Source of the DNA: Dehalococcoidia bacterium
GTDB taxonomy: Bacteria; Chloroflexota; Dehalococcoidia; UBA6926
Assembly (NCBI GenBank): GCA_029941095.1
Contig: JAPYRO010000011.1
Span: 1 to 15,465, forward strand
Reading direction: 5' to 3'
Length of the DNA: 15,465 bases
Under the pieces are notes generated by a model. The model was not told where the DNA came from and did no database searches. It saw only the letters and a list, made by a program, of their open reading frames with translations. The stretch's first letter is position 1. The number at the start of each line of letters is the position of its first letter. The position numbers were made by a program, and so were the translations under genes. Positions 1 to 7,461 of the stretch are shown piece after piece.

Positions 1-63
1 GAACTAATGTAATCCTTAAATTGGTCTATCTGATATACTCATATTCGGATTAGTCGGGTTAGG

Positions 64-92
64 TTGACCTTCTCGCGGAATATCCTTAAATT
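64..92 (+). promoter_or_regulatory. Possible sigma-70-type promoter for the HAD pair
   Basis: A TTGACC hexamer at 64-69 and a TAAATT hexamer at 87-92 are separated by 17 bases and lie about 70 bases before the chosen start of the first HAD gene. They match the consensus at 5 of 6 and 4 of 6 positions. In A+T-rich DNA such matches occur by chance, so this is only a candidate. No other gene is seen in the first 160 bases. Confidence 0.25.
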
Positions 93-162
93 AGTTAGGT
101 TGCCTTGAATGGTGACTATTGCGGACTACCGCGTACTTTTATTATTTTGGAGTAATTATTTA

Positions 163-684
163 ATGTGGCTTATAAGTTTTGATATTGATGGAACGATGGA
201 ATTCGGAGATCCTCCTGGAATACTTACAAAAGAGATTGTTAGCTATTTTCGAGATAGAGGAGCGGTAGTTGGTAGTGCATCTGATCGCCCAGTAAGTGCT
301 CAATGGTCCATGTGGAAGCAATATGGCGTTGAACTAGATTTTGCAATATTAAAACATCATATGAAAACCCTTCGAGATAAATATCCGGACTTTAGTTCTT
401 ATTGGCATGTTGGTGATAGACCTTTGGATCAACAGAACGCTAAAGAGGCTGAATTCACCTTTTTCTGGCCTGATCAATTTCCAACAATTGAATTAGGTAA
501 TAAGGTTTTTCCTGATCTTCAGGAAATTAGTTCCATGAAACAAATAGATAAAGCTATTTTTGTCAATAATGCTTTGCACTCATTGGCTGGAGGAGCCCTT
601 TCTGAAACAGACGACATAGATGATAGGTCTGAAAATATAAATGAAGGAGCTGGTCGATTACCTGGCGATCTTGGCGGGTTTTAG
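163..684 (+). CDS. HAD-fold hydrolase-like protein, tandem copy 1
   Basis: This protein of 173 residues has the four HAD motifs in order: DxD at residues 7-9 (FDIDGT), the Ser of GSASDR at 38-40, Lys64, and GDRPLD at 84-89. They predict an Mg2+-dependent, aspartyl-phosphate-forming phosphatase or related hydrolase in the cytoplasm; the substrate is unknown. I chose ATG 163, not ATG 109: it has GGAG 10 bases upstream and makes the N-terminus line up exactly with the next gene. The fold has little or no cap, since motif I and motif II are only about 30 residues apart. The C-terminal 65 residues are poorly conserved, acidic and glycine-rich. The gene lies 18 bases before a paralogue with about 56% identity over the first 110 residues. 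Confidence 0.75.
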   Translation: MWLISFDIDGTMEFGDPPGILTKEIVSYFRDRGAVVGSASDRPVSAQWSMWKQYGVELDFAILKHHMKTLRDKYPDFSSYWHVGDRPLDQQNAKEAEFTFFWPDQFPTIELGNKVFPDLQEISSMKQIDKAIFVNNALHSLAGGALSETDDIDDRSENINEGAGRLPGDLGGF

Positions 685-702
685 TACCTCTCTGAATACC
701 CT

Positions 703-1242
703 ATGCTATTAGTTACGTTCGATATTGATGGAACAATGGAATTCGGGGATCCGATTGGAACTGTAGATAAACAAGTTATTGAGTTTTACAGAGCTAACGG
801 AGTGATTGTTGGTAGTGCATCTGATAGAACTAAGTCCACCCAATTGAATATGTGGAGCCAATATGGCTTTGAAGTCGATTTCGCGATAGTTAAACATAAG
901 ATCCCAGAATTAATAGAAGAATATGACCAGTGCGGGATTTTTTGGCATGTTGGTGATAGGCCGGTCGATCAACAAATTGCTTTTAATGCAGGGTTTACTT
1001 TTTTTTGGCCAGACCAAGTTCCTGATTTGAGCTTTGTAAATACTTTCTTAGGCAGACAATTTTCAGACGATTTAGGATCAGAGAGTTACCGTGAATTATT
1101 TAATGATATTAATGAGCTAAAAAAATTGGCCTCCAAAGCATTGTCTCGAGAGAGAAATGAAGGAGATATAGCGCGATATGACCAATACGCTAGTTCTGGA
1201 CGAGTTGATGGAGATGATCTTGGAAATGTGTTACCGATCTAA
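703..1242 (+). CDS. HAD-fold hydrolase-like protein, tandem copy 2
   Basis: Second copy of the HAD pair, 179 residues. The same motifs stand at the same positions: FDIDGT with Asp7 and Asp9, GSASDR at 37-42, Lys64, and WHVGDRPVDQQ with Asp85 and Asp89. The phrases MEFGDP, FAI(L/V)KH and FTFFWPDQ are shared with copy 1 and look family-specific. The start has no good Shine-Dalgarno sequence, so translation is probably coupled to the upstream gene 18 bases away. The C-terminal tail diverges from copy 1 apart from a short GR..GDDLG-like end. It ends only 20 bases from the convergent secG gene. A phosphatase-like role is known for the superfamily; the exact substrate cannot be told. Confidence 0.75.
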   Translation: MLLVTFDIDGTMEFGDPIGTVDKQVIEFYRANGVIVGSASDRTKSTQLNMWSQYGFEVDFAIVKHKIPELIEEYDQCGIFWHVGDRPVDQQIAFNAGFTFFWPDQVPDLSFVNTFLGRQFSDDLGSESYRELFNDINELKKLASKALSRERNEGDIARYDQYASSGRVDGDDLGNVLPI

Positions 1243-1262
1243 CTAAGGGATTTGGGTAATAT

Positions 1263-1487
1263 TTACATATTAATTTGTGATAACCGGGCTCCAGCTATAG
1301 CTAAAATCACGAATAGTATTGCTAGTATTATCGTTGTTTGAAATACGATTTTTTCGAATCCCCGTCTTGCTCGGAATACCGAAGTGGATGCGCCAAAAAG
1401 ACCTATGTCCTGGCTTCTTACTTGCAGCAAAATTGCGAGAACCAAAGCTATAGCTATTATAATTTGAACTATATAGATAATATTCAC
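1263..1487 (-). CDS. secG: SecG, protein-export translocase subunit
   Basis: SecG is the small accessory subunit of the SecYEG channel in the inner membrane, where it assists SecA-driven export. The 74-residue product has the family layout: a first membrane helix at about residues 3-22, a cytoplasmic loop with LLQVRSQDIGLFG and the RRGFEK motif, and a second helix at about 49-68. The length is normal for SecG. The start is GTG at 1487, with AAGGAG at 1496-1501, 8 bases upstream. It is the last gene of the hppA-gatB-secG group, 62 bases after gatB, and is transcribed towards the HAD genes. An overlapping frame at 1270-1494 is a shadow. Confidence 0.88.
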   Translation of the reverse strand: MNIIYIVQIIIAIALVLAILLQVRSQDIGLFGASTSVFRARRGFEKIVFQTTIILAILFVILAIAGARLSQINM

Positions 1488-1549
1488 AAATCAAACTCCT
1501 TAAAGATGATAATACATGAATAAGCGACTATCGTGCACTAAGTTATTCT

Positions 1550-3037
1550 CTATTTAATTGCATCGAGAGCAGATTTTACAAGCTGGTTGGCTGTTTTGGG
1601 ATTTGCTTGGCCTTTCGTTTCTTTCATCAATTGCCCAACAAGAAACCCAATGGCATTACTTTTGCCTTTTTTATAGTCTTCTACTGCCTTAGAGTTCGAA
1701 GCTATTATGTCTGCGACGATAGATTGTAGTTTTTCTCCATCGCTGATTTGTGATAATCCTTTAGCTTCTATGATCAAGGATGGCTTTTTAGAATCACTGT
1801 ACATTTCCTCAAAAATTTCTTTAGCCATTCTTACACTAATCTTGCCTTCATCCATAAGGTCTAAGAGTTCAGATAAGTATTTGGGTTTAATTGGTGATTC
1901 CTCGATGGTGGAACTGGAATTATTTAACAGGTGAGTTAGGTCGCCTATTATCCAATTTGCTGTGGTCTTTGCTCGATCTGAAAGTTGGGTGTTTGTGAGA
2001 TCGCTGCTCCCGATCGCTTCTTCAAAATAGTTAGCCATCCCAATGCTCGACGTAAGGAGGGAAGCTTCGTACGTAGGTAACATATATTCGCTCATGAATC
2101 GATCTCTACGAGCATCTGGTAGTTCCGGTAATTTGCTTTCTATTGACTTAACCCATTCTTTTTCTACAAAGAGTGGGGGTAAGTCTGGCTCAGGAAAATA
2201 ACGGTAATCGTGTGCATACTCTTTTGCTCTTTGTGACACCGTTCCACCAATTTCTTCTGACCAGCCCCGGGTTTCTTGGGCGATCGGTTCGTTTTTCTCA
2301 AAAAGACTAGTTTGCCTACTAATCTCAAATTCCAGTGCTCTAAAAACTGCACGGAAAGAGTTCATATTTTTTACCTCTACTTTCCAGTTTGGTAGAGGAT
2401 CACCTTTTTCTCTTAAACTTATATTGGCATCACATCGAAAACTTCCTTCATCCATGTTGCCAGTGGAAACTCCTAAATATTGAAGGATAGTGTGCAATTT
2501 AGTTAGGTATAATCGAGCTTCTTCTGCTGATTGTAGATCTGGTTCACCGACGATTTCCATTAGTGGTACACCAGAGCGATTTATGTCTACAAGAGAGTAA
2601 GTATCTCCAGTAACATCTATTCTATGTATAAGTCTGGCGGTGTCCTCTTCTAGATGAACCCTAGTTATTCCTATTTTCCTAGTAACATTATTTTCAGGCT
2701 CTATACCCAGCCAGCCTTTATTGGTTATGGGAAGATCAAATTGTGATATTTGATATCCCTTCATAAGATCTGGGTAGGGGTAATTTTTTCTGTCAAACTT
2801 GCTATTCGTAGCTATGGTGCAGTTCAGTGCAAGAGCGGTCATGACCGTTAACTCTATCGCTTTTTCATTGATAACGGGTAAAGTTCCTGGCATACCTAAA
2901 CATACGGGGCACACGTGGGTATTCGGTTCTGCCCCAGTGTAAGCTGCTTTGCAGCTGCAAAACATTTTACTGTTTGTAAGCAACTGGACGTGAACCTCTA
3001 AGCCGATCACTGGTTCTAATTTAGCTGTAGAGGTCAT
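1550..3037 (-). CDS. gatB: GatB, Asp-tRNA(Asn)/Glu-tRNA(Gln) amidotransferase subunit B
   Basis: GatB binds misacylated Glu-tRNA(Gln) or Asp-tRNA(Asn), activates the carboxylate with ATP, and receives ammonia from GatA. The 495-residue product is full length. It opens with GLEVHVQL at about 10-17, followed by a Cys-rich zinc site (CSCK then CPVCLGMPG), the PYPDLMKGYQISQFD motif, and the VHLEEDTARL segment typical of the GatB/PET112 core. The C-terminal third is the helical tail domain that contacts tRNA. It begins 12 bases after the hppA stop without a clear Shine-Dalgarno sequence, which suggests translational coupling. gatA and gatC are not in the window. The presence of gatB suggests that Gln-tRNA or Asn-tRNA is made by transamidation in this organism. 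Confidence 0.96.
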   Translation of the reverse strand: MTSTAKLEPVIGLEVHVQLLTNSKMFCSCKAAYTGAEPNTHVCPVCLGMPGTLPVINEKAIELTVMTALALNCTIATNSKFDRKNYPYPDLMKGYQISQFDLPITNKGWLGIEPENNVTRKIGITRVHLEEDTARLIHRIDVTGDTYSLVDINRSGVPLMEIVGEPDLQSAEEARLYLTKLHTILQYLGVSTGNMDEGSFRCDANISLREKGDPLPNWKVEVKNMNSFRAVFRALEFEISRQTSLFEKNEPIAQETRGWSEEIGGTVSQRAKEYAHDYRYFPEPDLPPLFVEKEWVKSIESKLPELPDARRDRFMSEYMLPTYEASLLTSSIGMANYFEEAIGSSDLTNTQLSDRAKTTANWIIGDLTHLLNNSSSTIEESPIKPKYLSELLDLMDEGKISVRMAKEIFEEMYSDSKKPSLIIEAKGLSQISDGEKLQSIVADIIASNSKAVEDYKKGKSNAIGFLVGQLMKETKGQANPKTANQLVKSALDAIK

Positions 3038-3049
3038 TTTTTGAATTAC

Positions 3050-5077
3050 TTACGCTATGAATATGGGCGCGAATACTAGGGCCACTATAGACATTAGTTT
3101 TAGCAATATGTTGAGGGATGGTCCTGACGTATCTTTGAAAGGGTCTCCAACGGTATCGCCAACTACAGTAGCTTCGTGGGCAGCTGAGCCTTTTCCACCA
3201 AGGTTACCTGATTCGATATATTTCTTGGCATTATCCCAGCTTCCTCCAGCGTTCGCCATTGTCACAGCTAGCATAAATCCGGCTGCGATTGAACCAATAA
3301 GTAAGCCACCAAGTGCCTCTTTTCCTAATATCAGTCCTACGAGGAGTGGTGCCGCTACCGCAAGAATTCCGGGTACAACCATTTCTTTCAAAGCCCCTTG
3401 TGTGCTGATGTCAACGCATCGAGCATATTCTGGCTCTGCAGTACCTTCCATAATTCCTGGGATTTCTCTGAATTGGCGCCTAACCTCAGTAACCATTGCG
3501 TAAGCCGCTCTTCCAACTGCTGCCATGGTGAAGGCTGAGAATAGGAAAGGCAGCATGGCCCCTATAAATAATCCGACGACAGTTTCTGGGTTCAATAAGT
3601 TAATACTTGTGAGTTCAACTGCTTGTGCGTACGCGGCCATGAGAGCAAGAGATGTTAAAGCCGCTGACCCAATAGCAAATCCCTTGCCTGTTGCTGCCGT
3701 CGTGTTTCCTAGAGAATCTAAAGCGTCAGTTCTTTCTCTGACTTCTGGATCTAGTTTGGCTTGCTCTGCAATCCCACCAGCATTATCTGCTACAGGTCCA
3801 TAAGCATCAGTTGCTAAAGTTACGCCTAAAGTCGATAGCATACCTACAGCAGAGATAGCTACTCCGTAAAATCCTGCCAGAGAATAAGCGATCCAAATTG
3901 CCGCACTAACTACTAAAACTGGTACAACGGTACTTTGCATTGCGATTGCAAAACCCGAGATAATAACGGTTGCAGGTCCGGTTTCTGAGCTTTCAGCTAC
4001 GGATTTGGTAGGACCGTACTCGTAAGAAGTATAGTATTCAGTTACTAAACCTATTATTACTCCGCCAACTAACCCTGTAGCTACTGCAAAGAACAGATCC
4101 ATACCTACGCCAGCAGGAAAACTTAGTATATTTACGATTCCATAAGTTGATATCCCTACCAGTATCGCGGCTGCGAATATACCCCTTCTTATCGACCATA
4201 ATAAGCTACCAAAACTTGCGTCCTCCTTAGACCTGACCAAGAAAATTCCAATAATCGAACAAAGTATTCCGGCACCCGCTATTGTTAGTGGAAGTATCAT
4301 ATAAGCAGAGTTGAAAGATTCAACCTTGAAAGCGACCGCAGCTATTGCCATTGCGGCTATGATCGAGCCTACATAAGATTCAAAGAGATCTGCTCCCATG
4401 CCTGCTACGTCCCCAACGTTATCTCCAACATTGTCAGCGATTGTAGCAGGGTTTCTTGGATCATCTTCCGGTATTCCTTGTTCAACCTTACCTACTAAAT
4501 CAGCTCCGACATCAGCGGCCTTGGTATATATTCCGCCTCCGACTCGAGCAAACAGCGCAATAGAGGATGCTCCAAAACTAAAGCCTGCTACCCACTTCAT
4601 AATTTCTGAAGGGGAAGCTGTGGCGTATAGAGACGTATAAGTCATATATAATAGGCCGACCCCTAGTAGCCCAAGGCCTACTACAGAAAGACCCATTACC
4701 GCGCCACTTGAGAAAGCTACTTGCAGTGCAGGGTTTAGTCCCTTTATCGCAGCAGCAGCAGTTCGGACATTCGCACGGGTAGCAACGATCATTCCTAAGT
4801 AGCCTGTTGCTCCCGAGATTACTGCTCCTAATACATAGGATATTGCTGTTTTTGGACCAACTAATGCTCCAACAACGATCGTCACAATAAAAACGAAAAC
4901 AGCGAGGTAAGTGTATTCCCTCTTAAGAAAAGCCATCGAACCTTCCTGGATAGCGACAGCAATTCCAACCATTGTCTCATTTCCGTCATCTTGGCTCATA
5001 ACTCTTCTTGTGAGAAGCGCAGCTACAAAGAGAGCTAAAACACCTGCTGCCAGGGACGCTAGAAATTCTGTTGACAT
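3050..5077 (-). CDS. hppA: Membrane-bound ion-pumping pyrophosphatase (HppA), K+-dependent type
   Basis: HppA couples hydrolysis of pyrophosphate to pumping of H+ or Na+ across the membrane. I chose ATG 5077 (675 residues) because GAGG lies 7 bases upstream; an earlier in-frame TTG at 5092 has no such signal. The pyrophosphate-binding signature DVGADLVGKVE is at 189-199, followed by the acidic DDP and DNVGDNVGD motifs and, in the C-terminal half, TDAYGPVADNAGG at 423-435. GNTTAATGKG at 457-466 has Ala461 and Gly464, the pattern of K+-dependent enzymes; K+-independent enzymes have Lys and Thr. Glu233 in DLFESY is at the position seen in Na+-pumping enzymes and some H+-pumping ones, so the ion is not settled. 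About 15-16 membrane helices are expected. It is the first gene of the hppA-gatB-secG group. Confidence 0.96.
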   Translation of the reverse strand: MSTEFLASLAAGVLALFVAALLTRRVMSQDDGNETMVGIAVAIQEGSMAFLKREYTYLAVFVFIVTIVVGALVGPKTAISYVLGAVISGATGYLGMIVATRANVRTAAAAIKGLNPALQVAFSSGAVMGLSVVGLGLLGVGLLYMTYTSLYATASPSEIMKWVAGFSFGASSIALFARVGGGIYTKAADVGADLVGKVEQGIPEDDPRNPATIADNVGDNVGDVAGMGADLFESYVGSIIAAMAIAAVAFKVESFNSAYMILPLTIAGAGILCSIIGIFLVRSKEDASFGSLLWSIRRGIFAAAILVGISTYGIVNILSFPAGVGMDLFFAVATGLVGGVIIGLVTEYYTSYEYGPTKSVAESSETGPATVIISGFAIAMQSTVVPVLVVSAAIWIAYSLAGFYGVAISAVGMLSTLGVTLATDAYGPVADNAGGIAEQAKLDPEVRERTDALDSLGNTTAATGKGFAIGSAALTSLALMAAYAQAVELTSINLLNPETVVGLFIGAMLPFLFSAFTMAAVGRAAYAMVTEVRRQFREIPGIMEGTAEPEYARCVDISTQGALKEMVVPGILAVAAPLLVGLILGKEALGGLLIGSIAAGFMLAVTMANAGGSWDNAKKYIESGNLGGKGSAAHEATVVGDTVGDPFKDTSGPSLNILLKLMSIVALVFAPIFIA

Positions 5078-5136
5078 TAATATACCTCGCAATAATATTT
5101 TTTTTTTTACAGTTGATTAAACTAATTACAGACCGA

Positions 5137-5166
5137 AAAGTAGCATCTATATCTATCAAGAGTCAA
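5137..5166 (-). promoter_or_regulatory. Possible promoter of the hppA-gatB-secG group
   Basis: Read on the minus strand, TTGACT (5166-5161) and TACTTT (5142-5137) are separated by 18 bases. The first hexamer matches the -35 consensus at 5 of 6 positions; the second is a weak -10 with 3 of 6. It lies between the surE terminator hairpin and hppA, where a promoter is expected. The leader then contains an A-run of about 10 bases on the transcribed strand before the hppA ribosome binding site. Confidence 0.3.
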
Positions 5167-5202
5167 GTAAAGATTAGACATTGTCGGGGTAACCCGTACA
5201 AC

Positions 5203-5241
5203 AAAATCTAACTCCTTCTCGAGAAGAAGGTGTTAGATTTT
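5203..5241 (-). terminator. Hairpin terminator after surE, containing its stop codon
   Basis: The arm AAAATCTAAC (5203-5212) pairs with GTTAGATTTT (5232-5241). One mismatch inside, the stem resumes with CCTTCT against AGAAGG around a small GA-rich loop. Ten or more T residues in the two flanks make it usable from either side. The TAA stop of surE (5233-5235) lies inside the stem, so a ribosome finishing surE would cover one arm. It separates surE from hppA on the same strand. Confidence 0.65.
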
Positions 5242-6018
5242 TGCTCCGAGCAGTGAGTTCGTCGCCTGCCTAAGTGATTCAAGGCGATCCATTAACGAAT
5301 AATCAGTAATATCTGTTGAAAGGGGTGTTATTGATACCCGTTTTGATTGCAAAGATGATAGGTCTGTCCCTTCTTGAACCTTTTCCTTTTTAGGTCGTTT
5401 TACAGATATCCAGTAGTAATCACTTCTTCCGTCGTTCCCTGAGGTTATTTCCAACTGGGAAGATGAAGGTCTCAAATTAGTGATATCAACCCCTTCAAGC
5501 TTTTCTAAAGGTACGTTGGGAACAGTAACATTCAGCAGAACGCTCGCGTAGTTTTCCTTTTGTGAGTTGATTTCACTGACAAGTTTCCTGGCCACAGCAG
5601 CTGCGGTAGCCCATTTCAGCCTTTTCCGTAAAGGCATGGATATCGCTATAGATGGGATGCCGCGTAAATGACCATGCATAGCAGCTCCAACAGTGCCTGA
5701 AAGGAAGACATCAGTACCCAAGTTGGTGCCTTGATTTATACCGGATACTATGCAATCAAAAGGCGTATCTTTCGAGATATGATTCAAAGCGATTATCACC
5801 GCGTCGCCCGGAGTACCGTTAACGGTATATTTTTTTATTCCGCGTGAGTGAATTTTTTTTAATCGCACTGGTTGGTGTAATGTGAAACTAGCTCCAACAC
5901 CGCTTTGCTCTCTATCTGGAGCGACCACAGTTATCTCTCCAAGATCCTGTAGACCTTTGACAAGAGCCCGTAAACCTAATGAGTTAATGCCGTCGTCATT
6001 TGTGACTAGAATCCTCAT
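5233..6018 (-). CDS. surE: SurE, 5'/3'-nucleotidase
   Basis: SurE is a cytoplasmic, metal-dependent survival protein that removes phosphate from nucleoside 5'- and 3'-monophosphates and can cut short polyphosphate. The 261-residue product starts with ILVTNDDGI (metal-binding Asp8 and Asp9). It then has the APDREQSGVGAS segment with the Ser ligand, a substrate-loop region with NGTPGDAVIIAL, and CIVSGINQGTNLG with the Asn ligand, followed by SGTVGAAMHG. All are diagnostic of the family, and the length is normal. Start ATG 6018 has GGGAGGGG about 5 bases upstream. It stands alone between a divergent intergenic region and its own terminator. Confidence 0.95.
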   Translation of the reverse strand: MRILVTNDDGINSLGLRALVKGLQDLGEITVVAPDREQSGVGASFTLHQPVRLKKIHSRGIKKYTVNGTPGDAVIIALNHISKDTPFDCIVSGINQGTNLGTDVFLSGTVGAAMHGHLRGIPSIAISMPLRKRLKWATAAAVARKLVSEINSQKENYASVLLNVTVPNVPLEKLEGVDITNLRPSSSQLEITSGNDGRSDYYWISVKRPKKEKVQEGTDLSSLQSKRVSITPLSTDITDYSLMDRLESLRQATNSLLGAKI

Positions 6019-6260
6019 CTACCCCTCCCAATTGATAGTTGAAGTCTAGCATGCCCATCAAAGATAGTCGCTTTAAGAGTGTAGTGATAAGTGATCGAGT
6101 AAATGGAATAATAAATAAATAACTATGCGTTAATCAAGGGTAGAAAATGTTAAATATACGCATAATCGGATAAAATACTCTTGCGATTTCTGGAAGGCGA
6201 TGCTAAAGTCAATCAATAGTTTTATCAACCATCGTAACATTGAACATTGAGAGGTAAGCG

Positions 6261-7418
6261 ATGACCTTAAGAGGCGAAGCCGCAATAATAGGGATTGGTG
6301 AGCTCCCTACCCAACGATCTACTCCAGGTAGATCAATGATTGGCTTGATGGGCGATGTGGCCCGAATAGCTATACATGATGCCCACTTGAGACCAAAAGA
6401 TATAGACGGTTTAGTTACTGAAGGCGGGAGTATATATCCTGGATTTGCTTCAGAATACTTAGGAATCAGACCAAAATTTGCATCAGGTTCTTCAATGATG
6501 GGAGCGAGCGGTCCCACAGGAGTTTTACTTGCAGCAATGGCAGTTCAAAATGGTCTTGCCAATAACGTTTTAGTTGTTATTGGAACAGCGCGTAACCCCG
6601 CGATTCCAGTATCTCCTCCAGGGGTACCAAGTTTTAGATCTGAATTTGAAGATCCATATGGTATGTCAGCCGGTGCGAACACCGGTTACGGATTGATTTA
6701 TAAGCGCCATATGGAGGAATACGGTACTACTGAAGAACAATTTGCGAAGATGGCTGTAAATCAAAGGTTTAATACCTTAGAGAATGAAAATTCGGTCTTT
6801 AAAGGCCAGGCAATTACCCACCAAGATGTCATGGAATCCCGGTATGTTAACTATCCTATCAAGCTTTTAGAGACTGTTATGCCCTGTGGTGGTGGCGCAG
6901 CAGTTGTCGTCACAAGTGCTGAGCGTGCTAGTGCAAGTTTTAATAAGCCAGTTTATATATTGGGAGCTGGAGCTGCAGCCGATCCGTTGGTAGGTTGGCA
7001 GCGAGATAAATTAACAGAATCCCCTGTAGCAAGATCCGCTCCAACGGCTTTCGCTATGTCGGGATATACTCCACGTGACATGCAATTTGCCCAATTTTAC
7101 GATTGATACACGATTCTCGAGGCAGTTTGCCTTGAAGATTCCGGACTGGTTCCAAAAGGAGAGATCGGAAATTTCTTTGATAGTACGGATACTACCTATA
7201 AAGGTGAATTTCCGATAAATACTGATGGCGGCCAACTTTCTTCGGGTCAACCCGGATTGGCTGGAGGATTTAGACACGTTGTTGAAGCAGCTCGCCAGAT
7301 CATGGGACGCGGTGGTGTTCGACAAATAGAAAGAAATGATATTGGATTGGTGAATGGTTGAGGCGGTACAGCGAGCACTATGTGCACGTTAGTTCTCGGT
7401 TCTGAGGACACACTTTAA
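6261..7418 (+). CDS. Thiolase-fold (SCP2/Ltp2-like) protein A, candidate selenoprotein with TGA at codons 282 and 367
   Basis: A protein of 385 residues if two TGA codons (7104-7106 and 7359-7361) are read; TAA at 7416-7418 ends it. Start ATG 6261 has AGAGG 6 bases upstream. The fold is thiolase superfamily, close to SCP2-type thiolases and the Ltp2 aldolases that work with DUF35 subunits on acyl-CoA. The usual nucleophile motif CxSG appears as GASG, and GHP near residue 330 is GQP, so a normal thiolase reaction is doubtful. TGA282 falls in FYD-X-YTI, the loop equivalent to HDCF, and aligns with Cys282 of the paralogue. TGA367 lies in VNG-X-GG, the CxG loop. The 84 codons between the TGAs are about 89% identical in protein to the paralogue. 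An automatic pipeline would call a truncated gene at 6261-7106. Reading as selenocysteine is my inference. Confidence 0.75.
7107..7139 (+). promoter_or_regulatory. SECIS-like hairpin after TGA282 of thiolase A
   Basis: The eight-base stem TCGAGGCA (7117-7124) pairs with TGCCTTGA (7128-7135), with one G-T pair, around the loop GTT (7125-7127). The stem starts 11 bases after the TGA and the loop lies at bases 19-21. As I recall the E. coli fdhF element, GCA-GGUC-UGC has its GCA at bases 16-18 after UGA; here GCA-GUU-UGC is in the same register. In the paralogue, where TGA is TGC, three of these eight pairs are lost. Energy folding was not done. Confidence 0.55.
7362..7392 (+). promoter_or_regulatory. 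SECIS-like hairpin after TGA367 of thiolase A
   Basis: Bases 9-17 after the TGA (7370-7378) pair with bases 21-29 (7382-7390), with one A-A mismatch, around the loop TAT at 7379-7381. The apical stem is GCAC/GTGC. The position is the same as that of the hairpin after TGA282. A G-T pair at 7371/7389 is a G-C pair in the paralogue, so the change between copies keeps the pairing. Confidence 0.5.
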
Positions 7419-7461
7419 AAAACCATTCATATTATTCTTTAAATTAAGGAGGACGTTTTAG

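Noticed and set aside
12..92. Direct repeat of ATCCTTAAATT at 12-22 and 82-92
   Set aside because: Eleven bases twice in A+T-rich sequence near the window edge; no further copies or repeat structure were seen, so it is not called as a feature.
1270..1494. Open frame of 74 codons overlapping secG
   Set aside because: It lies in another frame of the same strand, has no protein-like pattern, and the secG frame has the SecG motifs and a good ribosome site.
3057..5120. Several plus-strand open frames opposite hppA
   Set aside because: They are antisense shadows of a strongly conserved membrane protein gene, and have no ribosome sites or recognisable domains.
6019..6260. Divergent promoters between surE and thiolase A
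   Set aside because: Hexamers such as CATAAT (6161-6166) and TAAAAT (6171-6176) are present, but no matching -35 element stands at the proper distance, so no promoter is assigned.
6261..7106. Thiolase A as a truncated gene or pseudogene ending at TGA 7106
   Set aside because: The frame continues for 84 codons with about 89% protein identity to the paralogue and no indels, then meets the same TGA367 as the paralogue; degradation would not keep this.
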